Source of the DNA: a virus
IMG/VR virus record: IMGVR_UViG_3300032286_000147
Location: 1-28,555 of that record
Direction: 5' to 3' (one strand)
DNA: 28,555 bases
Shown piece by piece: positions 7,285 through 15,465 of this stretch. Numbering within the stretch: position 1 is the stretch's first letter; each line of letters begins with the position of its first letter. The position numbers were made by a program, and so were the translations under genes. The notes under the pieces were generated by a model. The model ran no database searches and was not told the origin of the DNA. It saw only the letters and a program-made list of their open reading frames with translations.

Positions 7285-7644
7285 ATGGCAACGCGGTTGG
7301 TCAATGATCGTGATTTGGCCCTAAAAGTCGGTTTTCAGGCTACGGATTGGTCACACCCGGTCGCATACGAGGACTACGCAAACGTTTTGCAAACGTGGGA
7401 CGTTAAGGCTATAATCCGCAACGACACCTGTGTTGGGGCGGCGTACTTCAAAGACGGCGAGGTCCATGTGTCGGTACTGCCTGAGTGGCGGCGGCGGTGG
7501 GCAACGCGGCGGATAATAGCGGAATTGTTCGCGCATGAGGACGCCCACACGCGGATCATGCCGGGGCATGAGTATATGTACGGTATCTTCGACCGCCTTG
7601 GGTTCAAGGCTCGCGATGACGGCGCGCTGGTGAAAGGCAACTGA
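7285..7644 (+). CDS. GNAT-like protein preceding the ejection proteins
   Basis: This is a 119-residue protein. I placed the start at ATG 7285 because AGGA lies six bases upstream and longer in-frame starts run back into the previous gene. It shows a reduced acetyltransferase (GNAT) layout: a central strand pair with GAAYFKDGEVHVSVLPEWRR, a basic RRRWATRRII helix and a C-terminal YGIFDRLGFKARDDGALVKG strand. In T7-like phages a small protein of comparable layout (gp13) sits just ahead of the ejection proteins gp14-16, and the order here is the same. The usual acetyl-CoA loop (Q/R-x-x-G-x-G/A) is not obvious, so catalytic activity is doubtful. It more likely has a virion assembly role. Order-based assignment is inference. 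Confidence 0.6.
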   Translation: MATRLVNDRDLALKVGFQATDWSHPVAYEDYANVLQTWDVKAIIRNDTCVGAAYFKDGEVHVSVLPEWRRRWATRRIIAELFAHEDAHTRIMPGHEYMYGIFDRLGFKARDDGALVKGN

Positions 7645-7645
7645 T

Positions 7646-8431
7646 ATGGGTATCGAAACCGCCATTCTAGGGTCCGCCGTTCTCGGTGCGGGGTCCAGCT
7701 TGTTTGGGTCCAGCAGTGCTGCGGACGCTCAGCAGGCCGCTGCGGCCGAAAGCGCGGCGGCTCAACGGTACGCTGCCGACCAAAGCATTGCCGCCCAGAA
7801 AGAAATGTACCAGCAGGGTCGCACGGACCTTGCGCCCTACCGTGAGGGCGGCGTCACCGCGCAGAACCAACTTTTGCAGCTATTGGGCCTTGGCGGAAAT
7901 ACCACAGCGGGAAATTACGGAAAATACGCCAAAGATTTTGGCATGTCGGACTTTACGGCAGACCCTGGCTATGGGTTCCGCTTTGACCAAGGCATGAAGG
8001 CGCTAAACGCCAGCGCCGCCGCGCGCGGCATGGGCATGTCTGGCGCGAACATTAAAGGCGCTACGGAATACGGCCAAAACATGGGCTCGCAAGAGTACCA
8101 GAACGCGTTCAACCGTTACCAGATTAACCGCGCCAATCAACTTACTCCGTTGCAAGGCTTATATACCGGCGGTCAGGCGGCTGCTGCTGGGTCTGCGGCA
8201 TCGGCTAACGCGCTGGGCCAGAATTTGGGCCAGACCTACACCAATCTGGGCCAAGGGCTTGGACAGGCGGCGGTCGCTGGCGGCAACGCGCAGGCGGCGG
8301 GGTATATGAACGCCAGCAACGCGATAAACAACGCGCTGAGCAGCGGCATGAGTTCGTATATGAACTCCAACTTGATGAACCGCATGTACCCCGGCGGTAG
8401 CGGCGAAACCGCCATTGGCGGGCTGTGGTAA
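7646..8431 (+). CDS. DNA ejection protein (internal virion protein, small)
   Basis: This 261-residue protein is dominated by Ala, Gly, Asn and Gln. An N-terminal hydrophobic, glycine-rich segment (ETAILGSAVLGAGSSLFGSS) could insert into membranes and is followed by an Ala/Gln coiled coil. The core carries the well-known phage signature DPGYGFRFDQGMKALNASAA followed by ARGMGMSGANIKGATEYGQN and YQNAFNRYQINRANQL, typical of P22 gp7-like/DNA transfer proteins. The C-terminal 90 residues are low-complexity Gly/Asn/Ala repeats with 'NLGQ' motifs. Such proteins are packaged in the head and extruded to form a channel across the host envelope. It is the first of three consecutive ejection genes. Confidence 0.82.
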   Translation: MGIETAILGSAVLGAGSSLFGSSSAADAQQAAAAESAAAQRYAADQSIAAQKEMYQQGRTDLAPYREGGVTAQNQLLQLLGLGGNTTAGNYGKYAKDFGMSDFTADPGYGFRFDQGMKALNASAAARGMGMSGANIKGATEYGQNMGSQEYQNAFNRYQINRANQLTPLQGLYTGGQAAAAGSAASANALGQNLGQTYTNLGQGLGQAAVAGGNAQAAGYMNASNAINNALSSGMSSYMNSNLMNRMYPGGSGETAIGGLW

Positions 8432-8456
8432 CCCATTCATTTCTGAGGACAAATTA

Positions 8457-10463
8457 ATGGTCGATTACAGCACCGCGCTCCCACAACAGCAGTTCTTTCA
8501 AGCTCCTGATATGTTGCAGAACGCCATGCGTATGCAGCAGATACAAGCGCAGGGCGCGCAGATGCGGGAGCTTGCGCGTCAGCGGTCTGAAGAAGAAGCC
8601 TTGCGGGGCATTACGGTAGACCCTAACTCGCCTGAGTACATCCAGCAGCTTCAGCGCATTAAACCTTCGCTTGTTTTTCCTGCGTTGACAGCGCAGAGCC
8701 AAAATCGTGCGTCTGACCGCGCGGCGGCGGTATCTACGGCAGAACTGGCGCTTAAAAACCGCGAGCTTATCTCCAGACACGGTCAAGAATTTCGTGACAA
8801 CCTGCGTATGGTTGACGCTTACCCGGAGGACCAGCGCCCGGCGGCGTATGGTAGGCTTATATCTTCGCTCCCGCCAGACTTGCAGACTGTCTTTCCGCGC
8901 CAATACAGCCCCGACGCCGTCCGCCGTGGGATGAGCACCACGACCCAGCTTCTGGACGCGGCCAAGCCGCAATATCAGATGTTTGATGGTGTTCCGGTAG
9001 CTGTAACCCCCGAAACAGGAACTTTTACCCCGCTCCGCGAAGCGGGCGCAGGCGCTCCGATGGGCGGCGGCGTTGGCGCTTCGGCAATGCCGGGCGCGGC
9101 CGCTCCCACAGGCCGTGCAGGCGCGGCAGCGGCACCCGCTGGTTTTGACATGGACCGGGCCAAGCAGGCCATTGCGGGCATTGAGAGCGGCGGCAGATAC
9201 GACGCTCTTGGGCCGGTCACAAATCGTGGCGACCGCGCATTCGGCAAGTACCAGGTCATGGGCGCGAACATCCCTTCGTGGACCAAGGAAGCCCTTGGCA
9301 GCAGCATGACGCCTGCTGAGTTCTTGGCTAGCCCAGAAGCTCAGGAGCGAGTGTTTGAGACGCAGTTTGGCAAGAGCGTCGCCAAATATGGCAATCCGGC
9401 TGATGCCGCGTCTGTGTGGTTCTCCGGTCGCCCGCTTGCGAAGGCGGGCAACGCTTCGGACGTGCTGGGGACGACCGTCCCGCAGTACGCGCAGAAGTTT
9501 ATGGCTGCGTATGAAGGCGGCGCTAACACGCCCGCCATGATGCGTGCGCCGGGGTTTGCGTCTAGCTCTGGCATCCCGGCCAACGTCGGCCTTCCGGTCG
9601 CGCCGGTCCTGAACGCGCTTGCAGGCCCGCAACCCGCGCAGCAGGGCAACGCGCTCGCCATGCAGGCTGCTCCAATGACGCAGTTGCAGGCTGCACCAAT
9701 CGCGGCCCCGCAGCCCGCGCCAGCGTTGTCAGCGTTTGATAGCGCACAACAAACCGCGCCTGCGTTGTCTCCGTATCAACAGGCGCGACAAGACGCCAGA
9801 CAGCGTGAATTAGACGTTTACAAGCAAAAAGAAGAGATTAAACGGTCAGCGTCGCAAGAACTTACGCCCGTTCAAGAGCAGAAAATGCGCACCGACATTG
9901 GCGAAGCCCGCGCCAACGCCGGGGAGTCTATGGCAACGCTTCAGGAAACGGTTCGCGCGGCCAAAGATGTTTTGGCGCTGCCTGAAGAGGCTAAAAACGC
10001 CATTTCTGGCTACACGGGAAGATATACGCCTAACCTTAGCGCGTCAGCGAAAGACGCGCAGACAAAATTTAACGACATTGTTGGCCAGATAACCGCGATG
10101 TCCAAAGCCAGCACAGGGCCTATCGGCAGCATGGCCGTTCAAGAATGGAAAATCTTGGCCGACCAAGTCGCGTCCTTGGACCTTACAAATATGGACGCAA
10201 AAACGCTTGATAGGCAGATGAAGATCATCGTCAATCGAGCCGAAGGGCTTATGAACCGTACGCGGGCTAACTACACGAACATATACGGCCCTTTGATGGA
10301 GAAATATAAGGGCCAGTTTGACCTTCCCGCACCTACTCCGTCTATCGCCATAGGTATTGATCCCCGCGCAATTGAGAAGTTGCGCAACGATCCGTCTATG
10401 GCTAAGGCTTTTGATGAGCACTTTGGCCGTCCTGGCGCTGCCGCAGCAATTCTGGGGAAATAA
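8457..10463 (+). CDS. Ejection protein with lytic transglycosylase domain
   Basis: This is a 668-residue protein. The ATG at 8457 is chosen because GAGGA (8445-8449) is seven bases upstream. Residues 1-120 are Gln/Arg/Glu-rich helices. About 230-335 is a soluble lytic transglycosylase-type domain: AIAGIESGGRYDALGP with putative catalytic Glu243, then GDRAFGKYQVMGANIPSW, and DAASVWFSGRP. Flanking this are Ala/Pro/Gln-rich linkers (about 190-230 and 380-470). The C-terminal 200 residues are long helices with conserved SKASTGPIGSMAVQEWKILA. A virion-borne transglycosylase locally opens peptidoglycan during DNA entry, as T7 gp16 does. Neighbours on both sides are also ejection proteins. The next gene begins at the base after its stop codon. 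Confidence 0.83.
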   Translation: MVDYSTALPQQQFFQAPDMLQNAMRMQQIQAQGAQMRELARQRSEEEALRGITVDPNSPEYIQQLQRIKPSLVFPALTAQSQNRASDRAAAVSTAELALKNRELISRHGQEFRDNLRMVDAYPEDQRPAAYGRLISSLPPDLQTVFPRQYSPDAVRRGMSTTTQLLDAAKPQYQMFDGVPVAVTPETGTFTPLREAGAGAPMGGGVGASAMPGAAAPTGRAGAAAAPAGFDMDRAKQAIAGIESGGRYDALGPVTNRGDRAFGKYQVMGANIPSWTKEALGSSMTPAEFLASPEAQERVFETQFGKSVAKYGNPADAASVWFSGRPLAKAGNASDVLGTTVPQYAQKFMAAYEGGANTPAMMRAPGFASSSGIPANVGLPVAPVLNALAGPQPAQQGNALAMQAAPMTQLQAAPIAAPQPAPALSAFDSAQQTAPALSPYQQARQDARQRELDVYKQKEEIKRSASQELTPVQEQKMRTDIGEARANAGESMATLQETVRAAKDVLALPEEAKNAISGYTGRYTPNLSASAKDAQTKFNDIVGQITAMSKASTGPIGSMAVQEWKILADQVASLDLTNMDAKTLDRQMKIIVNRAEGLMNRTRANYTNIYGPLMEKYKGQFDLPAPTPSIAIGIDPRAIEKLRNDPSMAKAFDEHFGRPGAAAAILGK

Positions 10464-12533
10464 ATGGCAAACCCTTTTGCTGAATTTGAAGTTCCGGCTG
10501 GACCGCGCAAAACTGTGGGCGGCCGTGAAACCGCGCCGAGTTCAGCGAACCCTTTTGCTGAATTTGAAGTTCCGAAAGCCCCGTCTAACGAACGCACTTT
10601 GACCGGCGCGTTGTTAGAGGGCGCAAAAGCATTGCCCGGTGACATCCTGACTATGGCAGGGGGTCTTCTTGACGTAGCGGCTGGCGTGCCGCGCGCTGCG
10701 GCCAAGGCCGTGCTACCCGCGCAAATGTTCTCCGCGATAGACACGTCAATGGGCGCGCCCGGCGCGGGCGAACGCGCCACTAATGCGTTCAACACCGCCG
10801 CCCGCGATCTTCCGCAAGGGTTGTTCACTAAAGCCGCTGAGGCTGTGATTCCCGCCGATACGTTGGCGGGTATCCGCGCAAGAGCGCCTTTTGCAGAGCA
10901 AGCCAATCCCGAATTGCAAGCCCGCGCCAAAGCGACGGCGGATGCGTTCATTGACTCATACGCGGCGTATGGCGACAAGCAGAAATTCTTGGAGAAGCTG
11001 GCTACGCAGCCGACTTCGGTTCTGGCTGACTTGTCCCTTGGGCTGGGCTTGGGCGCTAAGGTTGCGCCCGCTGGGCGCATAGCCGAAGCGCTTGAACGCG
11101 CGAGCGTGCTTACAGACCCCATCCGAGGCACCGCAAACGCGCTGCAAGTTACCGGGAACGCCTTGGCGCGTCCGGTCACGGCGGTGTCTAACTTGTTTAC
11201 GCCTAGCGCCAACATGCTCGTTCCGGCTTTGGAAGGTCGCGGCGCGGCGTACGTCAACGCGCTTCGCGGCGAAGGTAACGTCATTGTGCCCGGCAGCAAG
11301 CCTACAGCCGCCGAAGTGTTGGCGGGCGCAGGCGTCAGCGGCACGCAGTTTCCTGCGTTGCAGCAGCGGCTGCTTAAAGAAAACATGCCCACAGCCGCAG
11401 CGGAATTGGAAGCCGCGCAGACCGCCGCCCGTCAGCGGTCTATCGGTTCTATCGCTGAGACGCCCGCTAACCTTGAACAGGCTCGCACGACACGCGCGGT
11501 CAACGCCAAGGCTAATTACGAAGGGCCGATGGCCGTTGAAGTTACGGCGGATGAAAAGCTTGCCCGTATGCTTCAAACGCCCGCTATGCAAGACGCCGTC
11601 AGAACGGCGCAAAAGAACGCCGCAAATGAGCAACGGCTGTTCAAAACAGGCGAAGACGTTCCGGCGCAAACTGTTACGTCCACGGTTATGGGGCCGGATG
11701 GCAAGCCCCTTACTCGTGAAGCGCCAGCGGCATTTGCGACATACCCCGGCCAGAGCTTGCACGACATCAAGCTCGCGCTAGACGAAATGATAAAATCCTC
11801 GCCGGGTGTTACGGCGGCAGAAAGGGCCGAACAAAGGACTATTAAATCCGTTCGCGATCAATTCGTCGGGTGGATGGAGAACAAACTGCCCGGTTACAAA
11901 ACCGCGCGTGAGACTTTTGCCGCCGAAAGCAAGCCGATCAACGTCATGGAAGTCGGTAAGGTGCTTGAGCAGGCGCTCACTAGCCCGCTCAACGAAGGCG
12001 TCAGTCGTCCAGGTGTGTTCGCTACTGCGGTTCGCAACGCTCCCGCCACCATCAAAAAGGCCACGGGCGACACGCGGTTCCAGACGTTATCCGACACGCT
12101 TGAGGCTGGGGACAGCCAAAAAGTGTCCAACATCTTGCAAGACCTCGCGCGGACGGATGAGTATAAGCGTCTGGCCCAACGCGGGGCGGAGCAGGCGAAG
12201 ACCTTGGAAGCGGGCAACATCCCGCGTACGCCTGCTTTCTTTAGCTGGATCGCAACGGCGGCGAATAAGATCGCAGGCGCGCTGGAAGGGCGCATCCAAA
12301 GCGCGACGGCCATACGTTTGGCGGAAGCCATGCTTGACCCGGCAACAGCCGCGACTGCTATTGAGAAAGCTATGGCTACAAAAGCAAATACTGCGGCACG
12401 CGGCGCGGCTGTACGCGCGCCGTTTAACGCGGCGGCGGAAGCCGCCCGCGCAGCAGCGCCTTACGGCTCGCCCATATTGACGATCAACCGGCTCGCGCCG
12501 CCCCAAGAAAACCGCAACTCAATGGCCCGGTGA
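10464..12533 (+). CDS. Large internal virion / ejection protein
   Basis: This is a 689-residue Ala-rich protein, almost entirely helical by composition. It starts with MANPFAEFEVP and the same nonapeptide NPFAEFEVP returns 26 codons later. NPF-containing N-terminal repeats of this type are seen in large ejection proteins of other phages. Hydrophobic Gly/Ala-rich segments around residues 50-80 (GDILTMAGGLLDVAAGVP) and 190-210 (VLADLSLGLGLGAKVAPAG) may form channel or membrane-contact helices. Later regions are coiled coils. No catalytic motif is seen. Size and position as the last gene before lysis match the largest ejected protein of podophages (P22 gp16/gp20, T7 gp15/16 by position). The start codon directly follows the stop of the transglycosylase gene. 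Confidence 0.75.
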   Translation: MANPFAEFEVPAGPRKTVGGRETAPSSANPFAEFEVPKAPSNERTLTGALLEGAKALPGDILTMAGGLLDVAAGVPRAAAKAVLPAQMFSAIDTSMGAPGAGERATNAFNTAARDLPQGLFTKAAEAVIPADTLAGIRARAPFAEQANPELQARAKATADAFIDSYAAYGDKQKFLEKLATQPTSVLADLSLGLGLGAKVAPAGRIAEALERASVLTDPIRGTANALQVTGNALARPVTAVSNLFTPSANMLVPALEGRGAAYVNALRGEGNVIVPGSKPTAAEVLAGAGVSGTQFPALQQRLLKENMPTAAAELEAAQTAARQRSIGSIAETPANLEQARTTRAVNAKANYEGPMAVEVTADEKLARMLQTPAMQDAVRTAQKNAANEQRLFKTGEDVPAQTVTSTVMGPDGKPLTREAPAAFATYPGQSLHDIKLALDEMIKSSPGVTAAERAEQRTIKSVRDQFVGWMENKLPGYKTARETFAAESKPINVMEVGKVLEQALTSPLNEGVSRPGVFATAVRNAPATIKKATGDTRFQTLSDTLEAGDSQKVSNILQDLARTDEYKRLAQRGAEQAKTLEAGNIPRTPAFFSWIATAANKIAGALEGRIQSATAIRLAEAMLDPATAATAIEKAMATKANTAARGAAVRAPFNAAAEAARAAAPYGSPILTINRLAPPQENRNSMAR
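10470..10574 (+). repeat. Tandem-spaced 27-bp exact direct repeat in the ejection gene
   Basis: The 27 bases at 10470-10496 recur exactly at 10548-10574, 78 bp (26 codons) apart and in frame. Both copies encode NPFAEFEVP. Identity extends to every synonymous position, which indicates a recent duplication or active homogenisation rather than convergent peptide selection. Confidence 0.9.
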
Positions 12534-12534
12534 C

Positions 12535-12768
12535 ATGGAACCTCAGACGCTCATCAACATCGCCGGAGGTCTTACCCTTTCAATCGTGGGCTGGTTAGCC
12601 CGCGAATTGTGGGGCGCGGTCAAGGACTTGCGCGAGGACATCCACCGGATCGAGGTCGATCTGCCCAAGACCTACGTCCCCCGCGTGGACATTGACGCAC
12701 GGATGAAACATATCGAGGACATGTTCCAGCGCATCTACGACAAGCTAGACGCAAAGGCGGACAAATAA
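12535..12768 (+). CDS. Lysis-cassette protein with one TM segment and a coiled coil
   Basis: This is a 77-residue protein. Residues 4-24 (QTLINIAGGLTLSIVGWLAR) form one transmembrane or signal-anchor helix. Residues 25-77 are a charged heptad-like helix (ELWGAVKDLREDIHRIEVDL, then DARMKHIEDMFQRIYDKLDA). Small proteins with this 'WLARELWxAVxxLxxDIxxIEVDLPxxYV' pattern precede holin and endolysin genes in many proteobacterial phages. The function is not established; it may be an antiholin, a holin partner or a spanin-like component. Its stop codon overlaps the start of the 3TM holin gene (TAATG), so translation is probably coupled. Confidence 0.75.
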   Translation: MEPQTLINIAGGLTLSIVGWLARELWGAVKDLREDIHRIEVDLPKTYVPRVDIDARMKHIEDMFQRIYDKLDAKADK

Positions 12769-13160
12769 TGGCATTCGGCATCGACGACGCCATCGCGGCG
12801 GCTCTCAAGGTTCTTGACAAGTTCGTGCCAGATCCGCAGGCCAAGGCCAAGGCGGAGGGCGAGCTGCGCTCCAGCCTCCAACTCTGGGACAAGAGCCAGA
12901 CCGACGTCAACGTCGTCGAGGCGGCCAACCCGAACCTGTTCGTGTCGGGCTGGCGTCCGTTCATCGGCTGGGTGTGCGGCGCTGCGCTGGCCTACCAGTA
13001 CGTTGCGGCTCCGCTGCTGATGTGGGTAGCCACCAGCCTGCACATCACGCTGGCGGCACCTCCCAAGCTTGATGGTATGCTATGGGAGCTGGTCTTCGCC
13101 CTACTCGGAATGGGTGGGCTTCGCACGCTGGAGAAAGTCAAGGGAGTGGCGTCCAAATGA
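12768..13160 (+). CDS. Holin of the 3TM (GTA-type) family
   Basis: This is a 130-residue protein. The signature EAANPNLFVSGWRPFIGWVC followed by GAALAYQYVAAPLL is diagnostic of the 3TM holin family named from gene transfer agents. Three hydrophobic segments are visible: about residues 66-88, a short one around 84-97, and 104-120 (LWELVFALLGMGGLRTLEK). The N-terminal 55 residues are a charged cytoplasmic helix. Holins make timed lesions in the inner membrane that release the endolysin. It overlaps the upstream TM/coiled-coil gene by one base and the endolysin gene by four bases (ATGA), so the three form one coupled lysis cassette. Confidence 0.88.
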   Translation: MAFGIDDAIAAALKVLDKFVPDPQAKAKAEGELRSSLQLWDKSQTDVNVVEAANPNLFVSGWRPFIGWVCGAALAYQYVAAPLLMWVATSLHITLAAPPKLDGMLWELVFALLGMGGLRTLEKVKGVASK

Positions 13161-13681
13161 AATCCAATTTCGACCGTTCCTTGAAGATGATGCTCGCGCA
13201 TGAGGGCGGCTACGTCTGCAATCCGCGCGATCCTGGGGGTATGACAAACCTCGGCGTCACCAAGGCAACGTGGGAGTCCTACATCGATTGCGACGTGACG
13301 GAGTCGCAGATGCGGGCGCTGACGCCCGCCAAGGTCGCGCCGCTGTACAAGGAGCGGTACTGGGACGCCGTGCGTGGCGATGACCTGCCAGCAGGCGTGG
13401 ACTTCGCCATGTTCGACTTCGCGGTCAACTCCGGCCCCGTGCGCGCCATCAGGACGCTGCAATCGTCGCTGGCGGTCCCGACAGACGGCATGATCGGCCC
13501 GCGCACGTTGAAGGCCGTCAGCATGCTTGAGCCGGGCGTCGTCATCGACAACCTGTGCCGCGAGCGTGTGCAGTTCTTGGCCCGGCTCTCAACCTACAAG
13601 ACCTTCGGGCGCGGCTGGATACGCCGCGTCAACGAAGTGGAAGTGCAGGCTAGGGAGATGGCTGCGCGGCCCGGAGCGTAG
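13157..13681 (+). CDS. Endolysin, GH108-family N-acetylmuramidase with peptidoglycan-binding domain
   Basis: This is a 174-residue protein. The start at 13157 overlaps the holin stop by ATGA. Residues 5-90 fit glycosyl hydrolase family 108: LKMMLAHEGGYVCNPRDPGG with catalytic Glu16 in HEGG, then MTNLGVTKATWE, and YKERYWDAVRGDDLPAGVD. Residues about 95-165 match the accompanying peptidoglycan-binding domain (FDFAVNSGPVRAIRTLQ, DGMIGPRTLKAV, NLCRERVQFLARL). The enzyme cleaves the glycan backbone after holin opening. No signal peptide or SAR helix is present, so export depends on the holin. Its last 32 bases overlap, tail to tail, the end of the leftward gene at 13650-13853. Confidence 0.92.
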   Translation: MKSNFDRSLKMMLAHEGGYVCNPRDPGGMTNLGVTKATWESYIDCDVTESQMRALTPAKVAPLYKERYWDAVRGDDLPAGVDFAMFDFAVNSGPVRAIRTLQSSLAVPTDGMIGPRTLKAVSMLEPGVVIDNLCRERVQFLARLSTYKTFGRGWIRRVNEVEVQAREMAARPGA

Positions 13682-13853
13682 CGAGCAGCTCGTCACGCTC
13701 GCGCGTGGCCCGCAGGGACGTGAACCGCTGGTGCAGCCGCACGACGACGGTGCCCCGGCGCATCCCGACCAGTTCGTCATGCAGCAATTGCTGGACCGCC
13801 GCTTCGGACAGCGACGGCAGCTTTTTGTTTAGATCGCGCCAATTGAGTGTCAT
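13650..13853 (-). CDS. Small basic protein at the end of the VRR-NUC/helicase operon
   Basis: This is a 67-residue protein, MTLNWRDLNKKLPSLSEAAV at the start, then LLHDELVGMRRGTVVVRLHQ and RFTSLRATRERDELLATLRA. It is helical, Arg/Leu-rich and cysteine-free. Small proteins with the same 'WxDLNxxLPxLxExxVxxLL...RxTxxxRLHQRxxxLRATRERxELL' pattern follow the phage SNF2-type helicase in many environmental phages, so I take it as real. Its ATG overlaps the helicase stop (ATGA). It may be a helicase or DNA accessory factor, but nothing in the sequence proves this. Its 3' end is antisense to the final 32 bases of the endolysin gene. Confidence 0.72.
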   Translation of the reverse strand: MTLNWRDLNKKLPSLSEAAVQQLLHDELVGMRRGTVVVRLHQRFTSLRATRERDELLATLRAAQPSP

Positions 13854-15193
13854 GCTTTCAGTTCCTCTAGGGCTATGTCCGAGATCGCGCGCTTGTCGCG
13901 CAGGGCGGACCAGATCCGTTCGTCGATAGTCTTATTACAAAGCAGCAGATAACACCAGACCGGTTGCGTTTGCCCGCCCCGGTGCAGGCGTCCGACCGTC
14001 TGCTCGTACAGCTCCAGCGACCACGGCAGCGACACGAAGACGATCTTGTTGCCGCCGTGTTGCAGATTGAGACCGTGGCCCGCCGACTTGGGGTGGATCA
14101 GCAGCAGCTCAATCTGGCCCGCGTTCCAGCGTTCGATGGCGCGGGCGTCGTCAATCGTCTGGGCGTGCGGGAACCGGCGGCGCAGCTCGGCCAGCTCCTC
14201 CTTGTAGTTGTAGACGACGATGGTGTTCGCCCGCTGGTTCTCGTCCAGCAGCTCGGCCAGCCGGTCGAACTTGTGGCCGCTGATCCAGATCGCGCGCTTG
14301 TCCACGTCGAACTTGCCCGGCCTGTCGCTGGCGGTTGACGTGCTGTGGTAGACGAACCCGGACGCCATCTGCTGGAGCTTGCTCGTCACGGCGGCCGCGT
14401 TGGCCGCGATGACCTGCGCCGATCCCAGCTCCAGCATCAGGTCGCGCTTCATGACGTTGTAAGGCTTGATGTCGGCCATGTCGCACGCCAGCTCGACCGT
14501 GTGGAGCGGCGGCAGCTTGTCAGCGTACACGCCAGGCTCCAGCACGAACGTCGCGGGCTTGATCGTCGCCATGATTTGCTCCAGCGATCCCTTGCGGGGC
14601 GACCACTCGCCGAAGTCGCGGTTGATGCAGACGAAGTAGCGTTGCAGGAACGCGCCTTTGGACCGGCCCAGCAGCGCCTGATCGACGATCTTGCACTGCC
14701 CGAACACGTCCTCCAGACCGTTAGACGTGAACGACCCGGTCAAGCCCCAGCGGTAGCGCACGCCCTTGAGGAGCTTCTCCAGCGCCTTGAACCGCTTGCC
14801 GCTGGGGTTCTTGACGCGCGTCAGTTCGTCGAACACCACGCCGTCGAAGCGGCGCATGTCGGCCTCCGTCAGCGTCTGGATGTTGTCGTAGTTCATCACG
14901 ACCACCTCCGCGTCGGACGCTAACGCCGCCGCCCGCTGTGCCGGTGTGCCGACCGCCAGCGCCATCGTCAGCCCCGCCGCCCACTTGGGCCGCTCGACCG
15001 GCCACACGTCGGTGCAGACCCGCTTGGGCGCGAGGATCAGCCAGCGCCGGGCGTAGCCGTCCGACACCGCCGCCGCCAGCGCCGTGAGCGTGATGGCGGT
15101 CTTGCCCGCGCCGACCGGCGCGAGGATCATGGCGGTGTCGTGCTCGAACAGGAAGTCGGCCGCATCGTCTTGGTACGGTCTGAGCTTCAGCAT
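13850..15193 (-). CDS. SNF2/DEAD-like DNA helicase (ATPase)
   Basis: This 447-residue superfamily 2 helicase core lacks extra domains. The start at 15193 (MLKLRPYQDDAADFLFEHDT) begins with the Q-type LRPYQ motif. Walker A is APVGAGKTAIT with Lys31. Motif II is VVFDELTRVKNP (Asp122, Glu123). Motif III LTGSFTSNG and the second RecA lobe with HPKSAGHGLNLQHGGNKIVF and QTVGRLHRGGQTQPVWCYLL follow. The order and the HRGGQ end are typical of phage SNF2-like translocases. It probably remodels or unwinds phage DNA in replication or recombination together with the VRR-NUC nuclease, whose gene overlaps it by seven bases upstream. Confidence 0.9.
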   Translation of the reverse strand: MLKLRPYQDDAADFLFEHDTAMILAPVGAGKTAITLTALAAAVSDGYARRWLILAPKRVCTDVWPVERPKWAAGLTMALAVGTPAQRAAALASDAEVVVMNYDNIQTLTEADMRRFDGVVFDELTRVKNPSGKRFKALEKLLKGVRYRWGLTGSFTSNGLEDVFGQCKIVDQALLGRSKGAFLQRYFVCINRDFGEWSPRKGSLEQIMATIKPATFVLEPGVYADKLPPLHTVELACDMADIKPYNVMKRDLMLELGSAQVIAANAAAVTSKLQQMASGFVYHSTSTASDRPGKFDVDKRAIWISGHKFDRLAELLDENQRANTIVVYNYKEELAELRRRFPHAQTIDDARAIERWNAGQIELLLIHPKSAGHGLNLQHGGNKIVFVSLPWSLELYEQTVGRLHRGGQTQPVWCYLLLCNKTIDERIWSALRDKRAISDIALEELKA

Positions 15194-15465
15194 CCCGTCT
15201 CCCGCGCCCACTCGTTGATCTCTTCGCGCGACCACAGGCAGGCGTAGTCCTGCCCCAGCGACAGCATGTCAGCGGCGAACTTCGTCTGGAGCGGTGCCAG
15301 CCGCCCGCCCTTCTTCTTCAGCTCCACAAACCACGTCTGGCCGTTGGGTAGGCACGCCACCTGATCCGACACGCCGCGCAGCGTGGGCGACTTGAACTTG
15401 TACGTCCGCCCACCCATGCGGGCGACCGTCCAGATGAAATACGCCTCGATTTCTTTCTCAAGCAT
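15187..15465 (-). CDS. VRR-NUC domain nuclease
   Basis: This 92-residue stand-alone VRR-NUC nuclease is of the usual phage length. The start at 15465 (MLEKEIEAYF) has GGGAG upstream; a longer reading frame exists but crosses the divergent promoter region. Catalytic pattern: Glu7 in the first helix, GVSDQV with Asp34, FVELKKKGG with Glu48 and Lys50 (E-x-K), and Gln60 in LAPLQTKF. VRR-NUC proteins are PD-(D/E)XK-type structure-specific nucleases that cleave branched or Holliday-type DNA. Pairing with an SNF2 helicase in one overlapping operon is a common phage module for branch processing. It is the first gene of the leftward operon starting from the 15.5-kb divergent region. Confidence 0.9.
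   Translation of the reverse strand: MLEKEIEAYFIWTVARMGGRTYKFKSPTLRGVSDQVACLPNGQTWFVELKKKGGRLAPLQTKFAADMLSLGQDYACLWSREEINEWARETGC

Noticed and set aside
8454-9632. Long antisense frame across the transglycosylase ejection gene
   Set aside because: No recognisable domain and Arg/His/Cys-rich composition; shadow of the real gene.
10271-11392. 373-residue antisense frame across the large ejection gene
   Set aside because: Ala/Ser/Pro/Arg-biased translation with no motif; it follows the codon bias of the forward gene.
13527-13832. Forward frame after the endolysin
   Set aside because: Overlaps the endolysin in another frame and the leftward 67-residue gene; no ribosome binding site or motif.
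14345-14923. Forward frame inside the leftward helicase gene
   Set aside because: Composition (Arg/Val/His/Leu) and lack of motifs indicate antisense shadow of the SNF2 helicase.
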